In this document: positions 16,357-25,934 of the stretch, piece after piece
Layout of the letters: every line of letters starts with the position of its first letter
Position numbering within the stretch: the first letter of the stretch is position 1
Assembly (NCBI GenBank): GCA_964372115.1
Contig: CAYJPN010000028.1
Span: 5,464 to 69,463, forward strand
Source: CG2-30-36-16 sp964372115
Lineage (GTDB): Bacteria; Bacteroidota; Ignavibacteria; Ignavibacteriales; Ignavibacteriaceae
Length of the DNA stretch: 64,000 bases
Direction of reading: 5' to 3'
Translations under genes and position numbers: made by a program
Notes under the pieces: generated by a model
What the model was told of the DNA's origin: nothing
Databases searched by the model: none
What the model saw: only the letters and a program-made list of their open reading frames with translations

Positions 16357-16444
16357 GGAACGGTGCGGCAACACCGTTCCATAAACGTAAATAAATTTAG
16401 GCTGCTCACCTATGAAGGGTTTTTTATATCCTTCTTTATTTACG
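16357..16444 (+). ncRNA. Structured non-coding segment (unrecognised)
   Basis: After copy 2 there is a perfect 9-bp hairpin, GGAACGGTG (16357-16365) with CACCGTTCC (16372-16380), without a T tract. A second fold follows: CGTAAATAAA (16386-16395) pairs with TTTATTTACG (16435-16444) and encloses GAAGG (16414-16418) with CCTTC (16430-16434), whose 3' arm abuts the outer stem. It ends 33 bases before the next gene. It may be terminator-like for copy 2, a 5' leader structure of the next gene, or a small RNA. Confidence 0.35.
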
Positions 16445-16477
16445 CGCTAAATATAATTCTTTGCCGCATAAAATAAA

Positions 16478-19318
16478 ATGAAAGATTTAATCATGAAAAA
16501 GAGAACAATTTTGTTATTCATTATCACTTTCTTCTTATCAGTGATAAAAATTGATGCTCAGAGCGTCTGGTTCATCAATCCGACAAATGGGCAAGAAGTT
16601 ACGTCAACCGGATATGGTTCCGCTCCAAATTTTGTAGCCTTAAACCTTCAGTATAATAAAACCACAACAGCCTCACCATATTTTATTAAATTATTTCCCA
16701 CACCATATGCTAATCAACAATCAAATCAAGGAGCCGGTATTGACCAATGGTGGTATTTGCCTGCTGGAACCTATTCCTGGAGATTAGAACTTCATCAATA
16801 TTATTTAGGTCAAGGATTCTATAAAGTAGCAGAACAAACTATAACATTTACCGTAAAAAATACTATTAAAGTATCAAATAGCTTTAACAGTGGTGTAGTA
16901 AATATTGATGGAGTAGTAAGTCCAAGTGGCACAGAGGTTCATAAAATTACCGGGGAAAGCTTGTTGCTTGGCGCTATAAATCAACCTTCTTCAAATCAAT
17001 ATTATGTTTGGAATCAAAGTGGTGTTAATTTAAGTCAATGGAACAAGAAACCAATGGGTGGGAGTTATTCTCTAGTTAACTACAACCAAAATTTTAATTA
17101 CACCATTGCTTCAAGCGATAATGGTACTGAAATACAATCAGATATGAAAAAAAGGTTTGATATAACCCGAAACGACCAAACAGAATTTGATGGTTCAAAT
17201 TCTATAATCGCTGCTCAAATAGTCGAACAAAACAGCGGACAAATATCAGCGCCATTACAGCAAACACTCAATGGTAAAACATACAACTTTGCCGGGTGGA
17301 CAGATTTACTGGCGCAAACAAATACAAGGACAATTACTCCCACGGATAATGAAACATATAGTGCATTATATAAATATTTATTTCACTCAAATAACCAAAC
17401 TGCCTACAGCACAAACAGCCAGCGTAAGTTTATAAGAACTGTTGATGGTAGTTTGCATTCCGTTTATGAGAGTATGGGTTACATTTGGTACGAAAAAAGC
17501 AGTGACTACGGTTCAACCTGGCAGTTAATGAATAACGGAAGACCGATTGGCAATGGAGAAGCAAAATCTCCTTCTATATGTTATCTTGGTAATACGCTAT
17601 TCATTGCATACCAATATCAATCTTTTGTGGGAATAACGTGGTTTAACAGCGCCGGACAAAGCTTTATAGCTGCTGATAGCATAATGAATCCATTAGAAGA
17701 AATTATAAATTTCGAATCAGATGCTTCGCCGGTTATTGAAGCGAAAGGTGATAAAGTTCTGTTAGTCTATAAAAAAAGTGGAACATTATTCTATGCCTTT
17801 TTTCATTGGTATGCGTCCAATCCAGATATTTCTTTTTTAAAGGATGGTAGTCTTGATGATGAGAATAACTTACCCGTAAATCCGACAATTGCGGTTGATA
17901 AAAGTTCTTCAAATAATATTTTTCATCTTGCGTGGGGAGAAGGCGATAATATAATTCGGTATCAAAAAATTAGTTGGAGCATTGACGAACGACAGAACTT
18001 TGTAGTAACTATCAGTTGTGATATCTCCAATCTTGCGGTTAACGACGGCTATACAAAAAACTATGTGCCGAGTTTGGTTGTTCTTGGTGACGACCTTGCG
18101 CGTGCTTCATGGATAGGTGAAAGAAATACGATGACAGAGAGCGGCTCAATAGTAGATAAACGGACGGTTTTTCGCGGTGTTAAATGTGACGGTAGTTCTT
18201 TCAGTTTCTGGAATTTCGGTCACAATGTAAGATCTGCCACAATTCAAAAATCAAATGATAACGCTAATTATTTTATAACCTGGAATGAGGAAATAAGCGG
18301 ACCCCCAATTACATATAACACAACAAAAGCAACAAACAATACAACTCTTTCTGTTATAAAAAATCTAAATACAACCGGGCACTATGTGCAAGTTTGTAAC
18401 GGCGATACTAAATACGATATGTACGGAATGGTGTTTAACTCATCTGCGCTTCCATACTTATTTAGTAAAACAAATAATATCCAGAGTTATTTTGATAACC
18501 CGAATAAAGAACAAAACGGAAGTGCTGTTTACGCCGGAAGGGAAGGAACAGTAAGCAAAGGAGAGTCAAACATTTATTACACAGTTGGCGATGTTATGGT
18601 TGACGGAAGCATAATCAATTTCAAAAAAATAACCGAAACCACCGATATAAATTCCAACGAAGATGTAAAAAGGTATCTTGAAACAGAGCCATTCGGACTA
18701 AATGATAATTCCTCCTTTTTATACAGCGTTCAATATGGTTTAACGGAAAACACCGGCAGTCTATTTAACAATGATGAGTATATTAATTTCAAAGTAAAAT
18801 TAGTTGATGCAGAAACGAATGCGGTAATCTCGGTATTTGATGATATTAATTACAGCGCAAATAATATTCTCCCTTATAATAGTCTGCAATATTCGGTTAA
18901 TACAGTGGGTATTGGTAACAGAACGGTAAAACTTTTACTTGATATAAATGATAATTTTGGAGCGGTTTATTCCGTTACTTCAAAATTTGCAGATGCCGAA
19001 ATTCTTCCTAAGGCTGTAAGACAGGAAATTGGTCTCGGCGAAAACATTAACGTAACCGAATACGATTTATCCCAAAATTATCCTAATCCTTTTAATCCAT
19101 CCACAACAATCCGCTACGCAATACCGAAGGATGGAATGGTAACATTAAAAATTTACGACATCCTCGGCAGAGAAGTAAAAACACTCGTTAACAATTTCAA
19201 AACAAAAGGGCGTTATGAAGTTAACTTTGATGCAAGTAATTTATCCAGTGGTCTTTACATTTACGAAATAAAAAGCGGCGATTATAAAGCTTCTAAGAAG
19301 ATGACATTAATCAAGTAA
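16478..19318 (+). CDS. Large secreted protein, type IX secretion cargo, with BNR-like central region
   Basis: 946 residues. The signal peptide ends IKIDAQS. An in-frame ATG at 16493 (MKKRTILLFII) may be the real start, since it removes an acidic residue from the signal. The first part (about 28-130) is a beta domain opening VWFINPTNGQEV. Residues about 290-650 contain sialidase-like repeats with YEKSSDYGSTWQLM and SPSICYLGNTLFIAY, but no catalytic signature that I can identify. The C-terminus is a sorting domain (NYPNPFNPSTTIRYAIP, DILGREVKTL, KKMTLIK). A strong terminator follows at once, then the broken group II intron. Confidence 0.78.
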   Translation: MKDLIMKKRTILLFIITFFLSVIKIDAQSVWFINPTNGQEVTSTGYGSAPNFVALNLQYNKTTTASPYFIKLFPTPYANQQSNQGAGIDQWWYLPAGTYSWRLELHQYYLGQGFYKVAEQTITFTVKNTIKVSNSFNSGVVNIDGVVSPSGTEVHKITGESLLLGAINQPSSNQYYVWNQSGVNLSQWNKKPMGGSYSLVNYNQNFNYTIASSDNGTEIQSDMKKRFDITRNDQTEFDGSNSIIAAQIVEQNSGQISAPLQQTLNGKTYNFAGWTDLLAQTNTRTITPTDNETYSALYKYLFHSNNQTAYSTNSQRKFIRTVDGSLHSVYESMGYIWYEKSSDYGSTWQLMNNGRPIGNGEAKSPSICYLGNTLFIAYQYQSFVGITWFNSAGQSFIAADSIMNPLEEIINFESDASPVIEAKGDKVLLVYKKSGTLFYAFFHWYASNPDISFLKDGSLDDENNLPVNPTIAVDKSSSNNIFHLAWGEGDNIIRYQKISWSIDERQNFVVTISCDISNLAVNDGYTKNYVPSLVVLGDDLARASWIGERNTMTESGSIVDKRTVFRGVKCDGSSFSFWNFGHNVRSATIQKSNDNANYFITWNEEISGPPITYNTTKATNNTTLSVIKNLNTTGHYVQVCNGDTKYDMYGMVFNSSALPYLFSKTNNIQSYFDNPNKEQNGSAVYAGREGTVSKGESNIYYTVGDVMVDGSIINFKKITETTDINSNEDVKRYLETEPFGLNDNSSFLYSVQYGLTENTGSLFNNDEYINFKVKLVDAETNAVISVFDDINYSANNILPYNSLQYSVNTVGIGNRTVKLLLDINDNFGAVYSVTSKFADAEILPKAVRQEIGLGENINVTEYDLSQNYPNPFNPSTTIRYAIPKDGMVTLKIYDILGREVKTLVNNFKTKGRYEVNFDASNLSSGLYIYEIKSGDYKASKKMTLIK

Positions 19319-19338
19319 TTTGCTGAAAGCATGTATTT

Positions 19339-19370
19339 AAAAAGCGGTTCATCCTGAACCGCTTTTTTTT
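19339..19370 (+). terminator. Rho-independent terminator
   Basis: AAAAAGCGGTTCA pairs with TGAACCGCTTTTT across a 3-base loop (TCC), with eight T at the end. It lies 20 bases after the secreted protein stop and directly before the intron remnant. Confidence 0.9.
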
Positions 19371-19371
19371 A

Positions 19372-19975
19372 GTTCACCCCATATGGGCGATAATTATAGG
19401 GTGGAAATCCCGAACACGCCAAGATAGTTGGAAGTGTTAGCTTAAGACAAGGGTGTCCACCGCGAGGCGGAATCTGAAGGAAGTCGGCGGCAAAATTTTG
19501 GTCTGACGAACAGGAAGCAGATAAAAGGCAGACGCACCCGGACGAGCTCGTAAAACAAAGCGAAGTCAAAGTATCAGCATGGGGCAGCGTCTCTTAAAGC
19601 TGAATAAAGTAACAGAAGGTTGGGTAAACTACTTTGCCATAGCCGACTGCAAGAACACGCTTCAAAGGTTAGGCAACATGATAAGAATCCGCCTTCGCAT
19701 GTGTATCCGGAAAAGCTGGATAAAAGTATGTAACCGAATGAAACAGCTAATAAAATTAGGCATGGAAGAATGGAAAGCACTCCGAAATGCCAACACAAGG
19801 AAAAGTTACCGCAGAACAGCTATGTCCGGAATACTATGTCATACGCTTACCAATGACTATTTCAGAAAGATAGGGTACAAAGAAATGAGTGTAACATATC
19901 TATTAAGACAAGTTTAACAAACCGCCGTATGCCGAACGGCACGTACTATGGTGTAAGAGGACGGCAAGCGTTGTT
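19372..19975 (+). mobile_element. Internally deleted, 3'-truncated group II intron
   Basis: The segment 19372-19575 reads like the 5' RNA part (domain I) of a bacterial group II intron, with stretches such as AGGGTGGAAATCCC, AAGGGTGTCCACCG and ATCTGAAGGAAGTCGG. It passes directly into the last part of an intron-encoded maturase (19579-19917), so most of domains I-IV and the whole reverse transcriptase are missing. Domain V is recognisable at 19921-19952, but its basal stem has two C-A/C-T mismatches where the usual sequence is TACGGTGGT. The descending arm of domain VI is absent. Ends are approximate. It should be unable to splice or move by itself. Confidence 0.72.
19579..19917 (+). pseudogene. 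Group II intron maturase, C-terminal fragment (RT domain deleted)
   Basis: 112 residues corresponding to the thumb/maturase domain X and tail of an LtrA-type protein: LNKVTEGWVNYFAIADCKNTL, WIKVCNRMKQLIKLG, and ANTRKSYRRTA followed by TLTNDYFRKIGY. Full-length proteins have around 400-600 residues with a reverse transcriptase domain carrying YADD, none of which is present here or on the other strand. The ATG at 19579 lies next to the deletion joint and is probably accidental. The surrounding sequence is intron RNA, so the fragment is best read as a relic. Confidence 0.75.
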
Positions 19976-20060
19976 GTTACATCATATCCAAGTCATTTGC
20001 TTTCCCTTTAATTTAATACACTTAATAGCTAACTTTCAGCAGTTTATTTACATTTAAAAA

Positions 20061-20726
20061 ATGAAAAAAAGAAATTATTTCTGGATTATTCTGGTAACGG
20101 TAGCCCTATTTGCCGGTGCAGTTTTGCTTATCACTGCGTTAAAAAAGAAAACTGTAGACGAGACTAAAGCTCCGGGTATCGATGAGGTGGAGAGAGTAAA
20201 AAATCTTTTAGAGAACTACTCATTCGAAAAAGAGTTTTCCGCTAAGAATTGGAAACTCAGAAGCGGAGAATCAGTTACATCCGGTTTTGATGATATCATA
20301 AAGTACGCTGGCAATTACAGTTTTTCGATAAGAAATGACGGAATAAACGACAGCGCCGGTTCTATTTTTCAAACTGTAAATAAGTTAGCGATTGATAGAA
20401 AATATTCGCTGTTTTGTTTTATTAAAGTTGAAGATGCAGATTCTGCCAGACTCGAACTAAAACTTTTTGATAAAGATTCCCTTCTTGTTTCAGGATATTC
20501 ACCCTCGGTGAGCGGAACCACAGATTGGGTTGAACTGACCGCTTGGTTAAAAACTTATTTGCCTGTCGGTTTTAATGCGAATGATCTTTCAATAGAGGCA
20601 GCTTGTGTGCTTTTTGGAAAAGGGAGAGTGTGGTTTGATAATGCAAGACTTTATTCGCTTACTGAAAAAGAGACTATCTATAATTATGATTACAACCCTC
20701 TTAAAAAAGATAACGGTAAAAAGTGA
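20061..20726 (+). CDS. Membrane-anchored protein with a jelly-roll-like ectodomain, unknown function
   Basis: 221 residues. A single N-terminal membrane helix (about 7-26) with a basic MKKRN start is followed by a beta-rich domain. The pattern NLLENYSFEKEFSAKNWKLRSGE ... YAGNYSFSIRND ... VWFDNARLYS resembles carbohydrate-binding CBM4/CenC-like jelly rolls (NxSFE-start, WFDNxRL-end). No catalytic residues can be assigned. It is 51 bases before the VWA protein gene and may be co-transcribed with it. The name is deliberately general; the similarity is to a fold and not to a specific ligand. Confidence 0.62.
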   Translation: MKKRNYFWIILVTVALFAGAVLLITALKKKTVDETKAPGIDEVERVKNLLENYSFEKEFSAKNWKLRSGESVTSGFDDIIKYAGNYSFSIRNDGINDSAGSIFQTVNKLAIDRKYSLFCFIKVEDADSARLELKLFDKDSLLVSGYSPSVSGTTDWVELTAWLKTYLPVGFNANDLSIEAACVLFGKGRVWFDNARLYSLTEKETIYNYDYNPLKKDNGKK

Positions 20727-20777
20727 TAGATGCGATTACTATTCTGATTTATCAAATAATTCGGGGAAAATATTAGT

Positions 20778-22871
20778 ATGATATTTCTTAATCCAGCCGT
20801 ATTATTAGGATTGCTGGCTGCATCCATACCCGTACTCATTCATTTATTCAACTTGCGAAAACTCCAGCGCATAGAGTTCAGTACGTTATCATTTTTAAAA
20901 GAACTTCAAAAAAATAGAATACGAAAAATAAAATTAAAGCAATGGTTATTGCTTCTGCTGCGGGTACTTATAATCGCGTTTATTGTGTTAAGTTTTGCGC
21001 GTCCCGCACTTAAGGGAATTGCAATCGGCGGAACAACATCAGCGGCAAAAACAAGCGCAGTTTTTATAATCGATGATACTTTCAGTATGTCTGTAGTTGA
21101 AGCAAAAGGTTCATATTTTAATCAGGCGAAAGCGGCAATACAAAATTTGTTAAGCAATTTTCAGGAAGGTGATGAAGCAGCGTTGGTAAAAATATCATCG
21201 GCAGATAAGGATGAGATAACGTTTACCTCAAATCTTGTAGACTTCAAAAAAAGCATTGAGTCTCTTCAAATTTCTGACGAGACAGGAAAAATCAATGATG
21301 CTATTGTAAAAGCGGCAAATGTACTTTCCGGTTCAAATAACTTTAATAAAGAAATATATTTACTCACTGACTTTCAAAAAGGTAAAATTGCCGGAGAAGA
21401 GGAACTGAGCAATCTTAGCCGCGGGCTAAATGAGAGAATAAAACTTTATTCGTTTAATTATTCCGGTAAGAATATTTACAACCTCGGCATTGATGATATA
21501 GATGTTAACACTCAAATATTTGAAAAAAATAAACCCGTTAATTTTATTGTTAAAGTAACAAACTATTCAAACAAGCATGCGGGAAATGTTGTTGTTTCAC
21601 TGTTTATTAACGGTGAGCGAAGTTCCCAGCAGAGTGTGGATATTCAATCAGGCGCAACCCGGGTTGTAAATATGGAATCGACTATAAAACAAACCGGTTT
21701 TGTGGAGGTATTTGCAAAATTGGAGGACGATGACATTTTACAAGATAATACCCGCTTCACCAATTTATACATCCCGGAGGAAATTCCTGTCCTTATATTT
21801 GAATCTGAGCCGGATGATTCAAAGTTTGTTAAACTTGCTCTAACAGCCGCAGACAACGAACAGGCTTTAAAAGTTACGGTTAAAAATTTAAATCAGTTTA
21901 ACTCAATTGACTTAAATAAATATAGCGTTATTTTTATTATCGGCGGCGGTACCTTGCAAAGCAGCGGGAGCCTGAAAGAATACGTACGCAACGGGGGCGG
22001 GTTAGTTATAATGCCCGGCGCCGAAACAAAATTAAATTCATTTAATAATATTATTTCTTCAATCGGGTTACCGCCGGCTTCCGATGAGGCGGGGACTGTA
22101 ACAAGTGATTATTCAATTCGTTTTGGTGAGGTTGATTTCAACCACCCCGTATTTCAAAATATATTTTTAAGGAATGAAAAAAAACAAATCGCATCGCCCG
22201 ATATTTATCATCATTTTAAATTAAATAACTCAGAAGGAAGAAACATAATCAAACTGGCTGACGGCAGTGTTGTGTTGAGTGAATACAAAATAGGCACTGG
22301 CAAAGTCCTTCTTTTCGGCGTAGCCCCTGTTCTATCGTGGAGCAGTTTTCCTTTAAAAAGTATCTTCGTTCCTATATTAAATAAATCTGCTTATTATCTT
22401 TCGTTTGCAGAAAAGAATGTACAAAAATATTTCGCAGGCGATGAAATAGTTGTAAACATATCAGGAGCAAGTGTGCCTCAATTGAACGTTTTACGACCCG
22501 ATAAGACTGAAGATATAATTATCAATGACGGCGCGGCAAAATCGTTTATTAAGTACAGCAAAACTTCTTTCGCCGGTATATACAAATTTTATAACGCCAA
22601 AGAACCGCTTGCATTTATCGCTGTAAATGTAAAACCGGATGAATCGATTACTGAGTACTCAAATACAAATGAGTTTCTCGATTACTTAAATAAAATATCT
22701 TTCGCCGGTAAGTTTGTGGAAATAAATAAGGATGAAGATATTACTCGTATAGTAATGCAGGCGCGCTTTGGTACTGAGTTGTGGAAAATATTTTTATTAT
22801 TGGCTTTACTTCTTGCCTTGGTGGAAATGTTTGTTGCAAAAAGTGTAAAAAAAGATATGGTACAGGTTTAG
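20778..22871 (+). CDS. BatA-domain/VWA membrane protein with C-terminal anchor
   Basis: 697 residues. The N-terminus MIFLNPAVLLGLLAASIPVLIH, then LHLFNLRKLQRIEFSTLSFL and LLLLLRVLIIAFIVLSFARP, is the double-helix BatA domain (aerotolerance regulator N-terminal). A VWA domain follows with a partial adhesion site IIDDTFSMS near residue 98, and a CARDB-like beta domain near 250-320. A glutamine-amidotransferase-like Rossmann segment follows (VIFIIGGGTLQSSGSLKEYV, NGGGLVIMPGA). A final helix lies near 668-688. Such proteins sit next to DUF4159 and DUF4175 genes in many Bacteroidota; here these are 5 kb downstream, separated by unrelated genes. The function is envelope-related but undefined. Confidence 0.78.
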   Translation: MIFLNPAVLLGLLAASIPVLIHLFNLRKLQRIEFSTLSFLKELQKNRIRKIKLKQWLLLLLRVLIIAFIVLSFARPALKGIAIGGTTSAAKTSAVFIIDDTFSMSVVEAKGSYFNQAKAAIQNLLSNFQEGDEAALVKISSADKDEITFTSNLVDFKKSIESLQISDETGKINDAIVKAANVLSGSNNFNKEIYLLTDFQKGKIAGEEELSNLSRGLNERIKLYSFNYSGKNIYNLGIDDIDVNTQIFEKNKPVNFIVKVTNYSNKHAGNVVVSLFINGERSSQQSVDIQSGATRVVNMESTIKQTGFVEVFAKLEDDDILQDNTRFTNLYIPEEIPVLIFESEPDDSKFVKLALTAADNEQALKVTVKNLNQFNSIDLNKYSVIFIIGGGTLQSSGSLKEYVRNGGGLVIMPGAETKLNSFNNIISSIGLPPASDEAGTVTSDYSIRFGEVDFNHPVFQNIFLRNEKKQIASPDIYHHFKLNNSEGRNIIKLADGSVVLSEYKIGTGKVLLFGVAPVLSWSSFPLKSIFVPILNKSAYYLSFAEKNVQKYFAGDEIVVNISGASVPQLNVLRPDKTEDIIINDGAAKSFIKYSKTSFAGIYKFYNAKEPLAFIAVNVKPDESITEYSNTNEFLDYLNKISFAGKFVEINKDEDITRIVMQARFGTELWKIFLLLALLLALVEMFVAKSVKKDMVQV

Positions 22872-23099
22872 TCCTTAACTCTTAAATTCTTGTAATATAT
22901 GGCAGAATATTTGCAAACTAAAAGACTAAAAAGCATGAATGAATGATCCGTTAGCTAACAGATGCATGGATGAATGTTTTTCATTCAACCATTCAATCAC
23001 TCAGCTCAAATAATTTGGTTCTGGCTTGTCCGGGTTAGGCTAAAAGTTTAATGATGTGGAAATTACAAAAAAAAAGTGAAAAGATTTTATTAAGTATTT
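22872..23099. other. Intergenic region with an imperfect hairpin
   Basis: 228 bases without a gene. GGATGAATG (22968-22976) pairs with CATTCAACC (22982-22990) with one mismatch over a T5 loop, surrounded by further GAATG/CATTC motifs. There is no T tract after the stem, so it is not a typical terminator. No convincing promoter box was seen before hflX. Confidence 0.3.
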
Positions 23100-24365
23100 A
23101 TGATTGATTTAACAAAAAAAACAACGGAGCGGGCAATACTTGTCGCACTAAAAACAAGGGAACTTAGCCGGGAATTGGTGGATGAACATCTGGCTGAATT
23201 AGAAGAATTAGCTTTAACTGCCGGCGCCGAAACTTTAATGAAAATTATTCAAGAACGTAACAGTGCTGATCCGGCGCATTACATAGGAAAAGGCAAGGCT
23301 GAAGAAATAAAAGAACTTATTGAGTTAAATGAAATTGATCTTGTTATTTTCGATGATGATCTTTCCCCCGTGCAGGTTCGTAACCTTGAAAAAATGCTGG
23401 ACAGAAAAATCATAGATAGAAGCGCGCTGATCCTCGATATTTTTGCGGGCAGGGCAAAAACGAATGAAGCCAAAACTCAGGTCGAGCTTGCTCAGCTTCA
23501 ATATATGCTTCCGAGGTTAACACGGGCATGGACGCACTTATCGAAGCAGTATGGTGGTGTAGGAACTAAAGGACCAGGTGAAACTCAAATTGAAACCGAC
23601 CGTCGAATTATTCGTGACCGAATAAGCCACCTTAAGGATAAGCTAAAAAAAATTGAAGCGCATAGGGAAACTCAAAGTCAGGGACGAAAAGATAGAGTTC
23701 GCGTTTGTTTGGTTGGTTATACAAATGCAGGGAAATCTACAATGTTTAATTTGCTAACAAATGCCGGGGTATTTGCCGAAGACAAACTTTTTGCAACTTT
23801 AGATTCAACTACACGTATTTATGAATTAAATACCACGCAGAAAATTCTGTTAAGCGATACTGTCGGGTTTATAAGGAAACTTCCTCCACATCTTGTTGCA
23901 TCATTTAAAAGTACATTAAATGAAGTTAGAGATGCAGATATAATTTTGCATATAATTGATTTTTCACATCCTTACTATGAAGATCATATTTTAGTTGTTG
24001 AAAAAACATTAAAAGATATTAACGCTGATAAACAAATAGAATTAAAAATCTTTAACAAAGTTGACCTTATAGAAGATAAAAACAAACTCGATTATGTCCG
24101 CAACAAATATAAAAATAGCGTTATAGTTTCTGCCATAAGAGGAATTAACATTACTGCATTTGAGAAGGCGGTTACAGATATAATTGAAAATGCGTTCGTT
24201 GAAGTAAAGTTGACGCTTAAGATTCATCAGTCCAAAATTGTGGCGCAAATTCATTCTCTTGCTCAGGTGTTGTCAACAAAATATAACGAAGATAAAATAA
24301 TAATTAAGTATAAAACCAATCGCGAAAACGCGGACAAAATAAAAAAGATTGTTTATGGCAATTAA
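23100..24365 (+). CDS. hflX: Ribosome-associated GTPase HflX
   Basis: 421 residues. The N-terminal HflX domain (HYIGKGKAEEIKELI, FDDDLSPVQVRNLE, KTQVELAQLQYMLPRL) and the Gly-rich linker GGVGTKGPGETQIETDRR precede a GTPase domain. That domain has Walker A GYTNAGKST (about 206-214) and DTVGFI for G3; NKVD gives the guanine specificity. HflX binds the 50S subunit and splits stalled ribosomes under stress. All motifs are intact. The next gene begins inside its last codons (11-base overlap), so the two are co-transcribed. Confidence 0.93.
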   Translation: MIDLTKKTTERAILVALKTRELSRELVDEHLAELEELALTAGAETLMKIIQERNSADPAHYIGKGKAEEIKELIELNEIDLVIFDDDLSPVQVRNLEKMLDRKIIDRSALILDIFAGRAKTNEAKTQVELAQLQYMLPRLTRAWTHLSKQYGGVGTKGPGETQIETDRRIIRDRISHLKDKLKKIEAHRETQSQGRKDRVRVCLVGYTNAGKSTMFNLLTNAGVFAEDKLFATLDSTTRIYELNTTQKILLSDTVGFIRKLPPHLVASFKSTLNEVRDADIILHIIDFSHPYYEDHILVVEKTLKDINADKQIELKIFNKVDLIEDKNKLDYVRNKYKNSVIVSAIRGINITAFEKAVTDIIENAFVEVKLTLKIHQSKIVAQIHSLAQVLSTKYNEDKIIIKYKTNRENADKIKKIVYGN

Positions 24366-25920
24366 AAAATTAGCAATTGACGGAACATCCCTTTCAGTTG
24401 AAAAAATTGAATTATTCCTAAAAGAAAATCAAAAGGTTTCTCTAACGAAGGAATCAAAGTTAAAAGTAAAGAAGGCGCGCGCTCTTGTTGATAAATGGAT
24501 AAAAGAAGATAAAGTTATTTACGGAGTAACCACCGGTTTCGGCGAGTTTTCAAATGTAAAAATATCTCATAAAGATATTAAGCAGCTTCAAGAAAATTTA
24601 ATACTCAGTCATGCAGTAGGTTGCGGCGAAAATCTTCCACCCAAGATTGTAAAAATTATGATGTTGTTAAGAGTAAACGCACTGGCGCGGGGATATTCGG
24701 GAATTAAGGTATCAACACTTGAACTTTTGGTTGGAATGATAAATAATAACATCATCCCTGTTATTCCTTCGCAAGGTTCGGTAGGATCAAGTGGTGATTT
24801 AGTACAGCTTTCTCATCTTGTGCTCGCTATGATAGGGAAGGGAAGAGTTCAAATTATTAAAAATATTTTTGAAGAAAATGCGAGAAATACCAAAATAATA
24901 CAATCAGCAATTGCGCTAAAAAAATTCGCATTGAAGCCTGTTGTTCTTGGAGCCAAAGAAGGTTTGGCGCTTATCAACGGTACACAGATGATGACATCTT
25001 TTGCTTCCTATATTAGCGCCCGCGCAAAAAAACTTGTTAAACTTGCAGATGCCGCAGCCGCTTTAACGCACGAAGCGCTGCGGGCAACCGATAAAGCTTT
25101 CGATAAAAAACTTCACGAGCTGCGTCCGTTTCCAGGTCAGTTAACTACTGCCCATAATGTTTTAACAATGATTGAAGATAGCGAAGTTAGGGCTTCCCAT
25201 AAAAGTGACGATCCGCGGGTGCAGGACGCCTATTCTATTCGTTGTGTGCCGCAAATTCATGGCGCTTCCCGGGACGCAGTTGAATATGTTTGTTCGCGTG
25301 TTCAGATAGAGATAAATTCGGTAAACGATAACCCGATTATTTTTCCGGAAACAGAAGAACACATTGAAGGAGGAAATTTTCACGGACAGTCTATGGCGCT
25401 TGCAATGGACTTTATGGGCATCGCGCTTTCTGAACTCGCAAATGTATCCGAGCGTCGTATCGAAAGAATGGTAAACGGTGCATTAAGCGGTTTGCCCCGC
25501 TTCCTCGCTTTTGAAGGCGGATTAAACAGCGGTTTGATGATTGCCCAATACACAGCCGCGAGTCTTGTTAGCGAAAACAAAGTACTGGCACACCCCGCAA
25601 GTGTAGATTCAATTCCAACTTCTGCAAACCAGGAAGACCACAACTCAATGGGTTCTATTGCCGCACAAAAATGTTATAAAATTATGCACAACTTAGAAAA
25701 TGTTTTAGCTATAGAATTTATGACAGCAGCACAGGCTCTTGAGTTTTTAAAACCGCTTAAATGCGGTGCCGGGACTAATGCGGCATATAAGGAAATAAGA
25801 AAGTATGTTGCTCCTTTGTTAAAGGACAGACTGCTTTATCATGATATTCAAAAAATAGCATCGATTATTAGAGATGATTCATTACTGAATGCAGTTGAGA
25901 AGAAAGTTAAATTAGTTTAA
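24355..25920 (+). CDS. hutH: Histidine ammonia-lyase-like MIO enzyme with atypical Ser-Ser-Gly triad
   Basis: 521 residues from ATG 24355; a TTG six bases earlier would add two residues. The aromatic amino acid lyase fold is clear: YGVTTGFGEF, LILSHAVGCGE (the His after Ser is typical of histidine lyases), LRVNALARGYSG, DNPIIF, and MALAMDFMGIALSELANVSERR. These enzymes build a methylideneimidazolone cofactor from Ala-Ser-Gly. Here the triad is Ser145-Ser146-Gly147 (GSVGSSGDL). The gene overlaps hflX by 11 bases and no hutU, hutI or hutG lies nearby. Histidine deamination to urocanate is the default guess, but another amino acid lyase or aminomutase is possible. Confidence 0.8.
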   Translation: MAIKKLAIDGTSLSVEKIELFLKENQKVSLTKESKLKVKKARALVDKWIKEDKVIYGVTTGFGEFSNVKISHKDIKQLQENLILSHAVGCGENLPPKIVKIMMLLRVNALARGYSGIKVSTLELLVGMINNNIIPVIPSQGSVGSSGDLVQLSHLVLAMIGKGRVQIIKNIFEENARNTKIIQSAIALKKFALKPVVLGAKEGLALINGTQMMTSFASYISARAKKLVKLADAAAALTHEALRATDKAFDKKLHELRPFPGQLTTAHNVLTMIEDSEVRASHKSDDPRVQDAYSIRCVPQIHGASRDAVEYVCSRVQIEINSVNDNPIIFPETEEHIEGGNFHGQSMALAMDFMGIALSELANVSERRIERMVNGALSGLPRFLAFEGGLNSGLMIAQYTAASLVSENKVLAHPASVDSIPTSANQEDHNSMGSIAAQKCYKIMHNLENVLAIEFMTAAQALEFLKPLKCGAGTNAAYKEIRKYVAPLLKDRLLYHDIQKIASIIRDDSLLNAVEKKVKLV

Positions 25921-25934
25921 TAAATGGGAGTTTT

